Origin: JACOUT01 sp964580865
Lineage (GTDB): Bacteria > Myxococcota > UBA727 > VGSZ01
Assembly: GCA_964580865.1 (NCBI GenBank)
Contig: CAZONM010000003.1
Span: 1-46,846 of the forward strand
DNA length: 46,846 bases
Direction of reading: 5' to 3'
The translations under genes and the position numbers were made by a program. The notes below the pieces were generated by a model that saw nothing but the letters and a program-made list of their open reading frames with translations, was not told where the DNA came from and searched no databases. Shown here piece by piece: positions 46,641 to 46,846 of this stretch; position 1 is the first letter of the stretch, and the number at the start of each line of letters is the position of its first letter.

Positions 46641-46846
46641 TCACGGAGCGGCGCTCCGGTGGCCGACGAGCACGCCCAACTCGACGAGCGACCCGATCAC
46701 GGCATGCGCGCCGAACCCCGCAGCCGCCGCGCGACGCTCGTCGCTGTAGCCCACCACCACCGCCCCCGCCCCCGCCGCGCGCGCGGCGCCCACGTCGCGC
46801 GGCGTGTCGCCGACCATGAGCGCGCGCGCCGGCGGCACGTCCAGGG
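46641..46846 (-). CDS. HAD-superfamily phosphatase, C-terminal part only
   Basis: This gene runs off the right edge. Only about the last 68 residues are visible. They include the HAD motif IV region MVGDTPRDVGAARAAGAGAVVVGY, in which two aspartates bind Mg2+, followed by AAGFGAHAVIGSLVELGVLV, the usual end of phosphoglycolate phosphatase-like enzymes. Substrate is unknown: Gph-type and related phosphatases are similar in this part. The stop codon is at 46641-46643. Confidence 0.8.
   Translation of the reverse strand, partial: LDVPPARALMVGDTPRDVGAARAAGAGAVVVGYSDERRAAAAGFGAHAVIGSLVELGVLVGHRSAAP

Overview
The window is GC-rich DNA (estimated by eye at about 70%) from a member of the Myxococcota (myxobacteria or close relatives). 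The evidence is lineage-typical: a C-terminal MYXO-CTERM-like sorting tail, a Myxococcus-type cysteine-rich repeat, an AgmX/PglI-like TonB C-terminal domain, many predicted lipoproteins, and long Gly-Glu linkers coded by GGN-GAR hexamers in six different proteins. I saw no IS element, phage, CRISPR array, rRNA or tRNA. It reads as chromosomal, with an unusually large share devoted to secreted or surface proteins.

Layout. 1-2569 (minus): a truncated Gly-Glu lipoprotein preceded by a large EF-hand-like membrane protein. 2689-9686 (plus): a good sigma70-type promoter, a glycyl radical enzyme with the GCVE active-site signature translationally coupled to a short PflA-like activase, then a TetR regulator with a promoter-overlapping palindromic operator driving a ThDP-dependent enzyme and an NAD-dependent epimerase/dehydratase. 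9705-20092: a cysteine-rich lipoprotein with a CXXCH motif, a lysyl-oxidase-like lipoprotein whose copper histidines appear to be missing, a hybrid histidine kinase, a GNAT, an AraC regulator, a PHB-depolymerase-type esterase with two Gly-Glu linkers and a MYXO-CTERM-like tail, and a TonB/AgmX-like protein.

20173-24560 (minus) is the most striking unit: three consecutive exported proteins, two small lipoproteins with cohesin-like domains and a 1023-residue protein combining a lamin-tail-like domain, two somatomedin-B-like modules, a von Willebrand A domain, a cohesin-like domain and a dockerin-like C-terminus. 24986-32665 holds a nitronate monooxygenase, three more surface lipoproteins (one PPC-like, one glycosidase-like), a thioesterase, a PD-(D/E)XK-like protein and a tiny Cys-rich lipoprotein. 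32859-39389 holds a peptidoglycan-targeting protein with CHAP and a second Cys/His domain but no signal peptide, a divergent LysR/SDR pair with a palindrome over the LysR start, and a four-gene run of orphan cytoplasmic or secreted-effector-like proteins.

39421-46846 is mostly housekeeping: a glycosyltransferase and glycosidase pair, class I fumarase, an isolated zinc-independent S14 ribosomal protein followed by a rho-independent terminator, FabH, a small lipoprotein and the C-terminal end of a HAD phosphatase cut by the window edge.

Functional assignments rest on motif reading only. Start codons were chosen from signal peptides, Shine-Dalgarno-like sequences and expected family N-termini.
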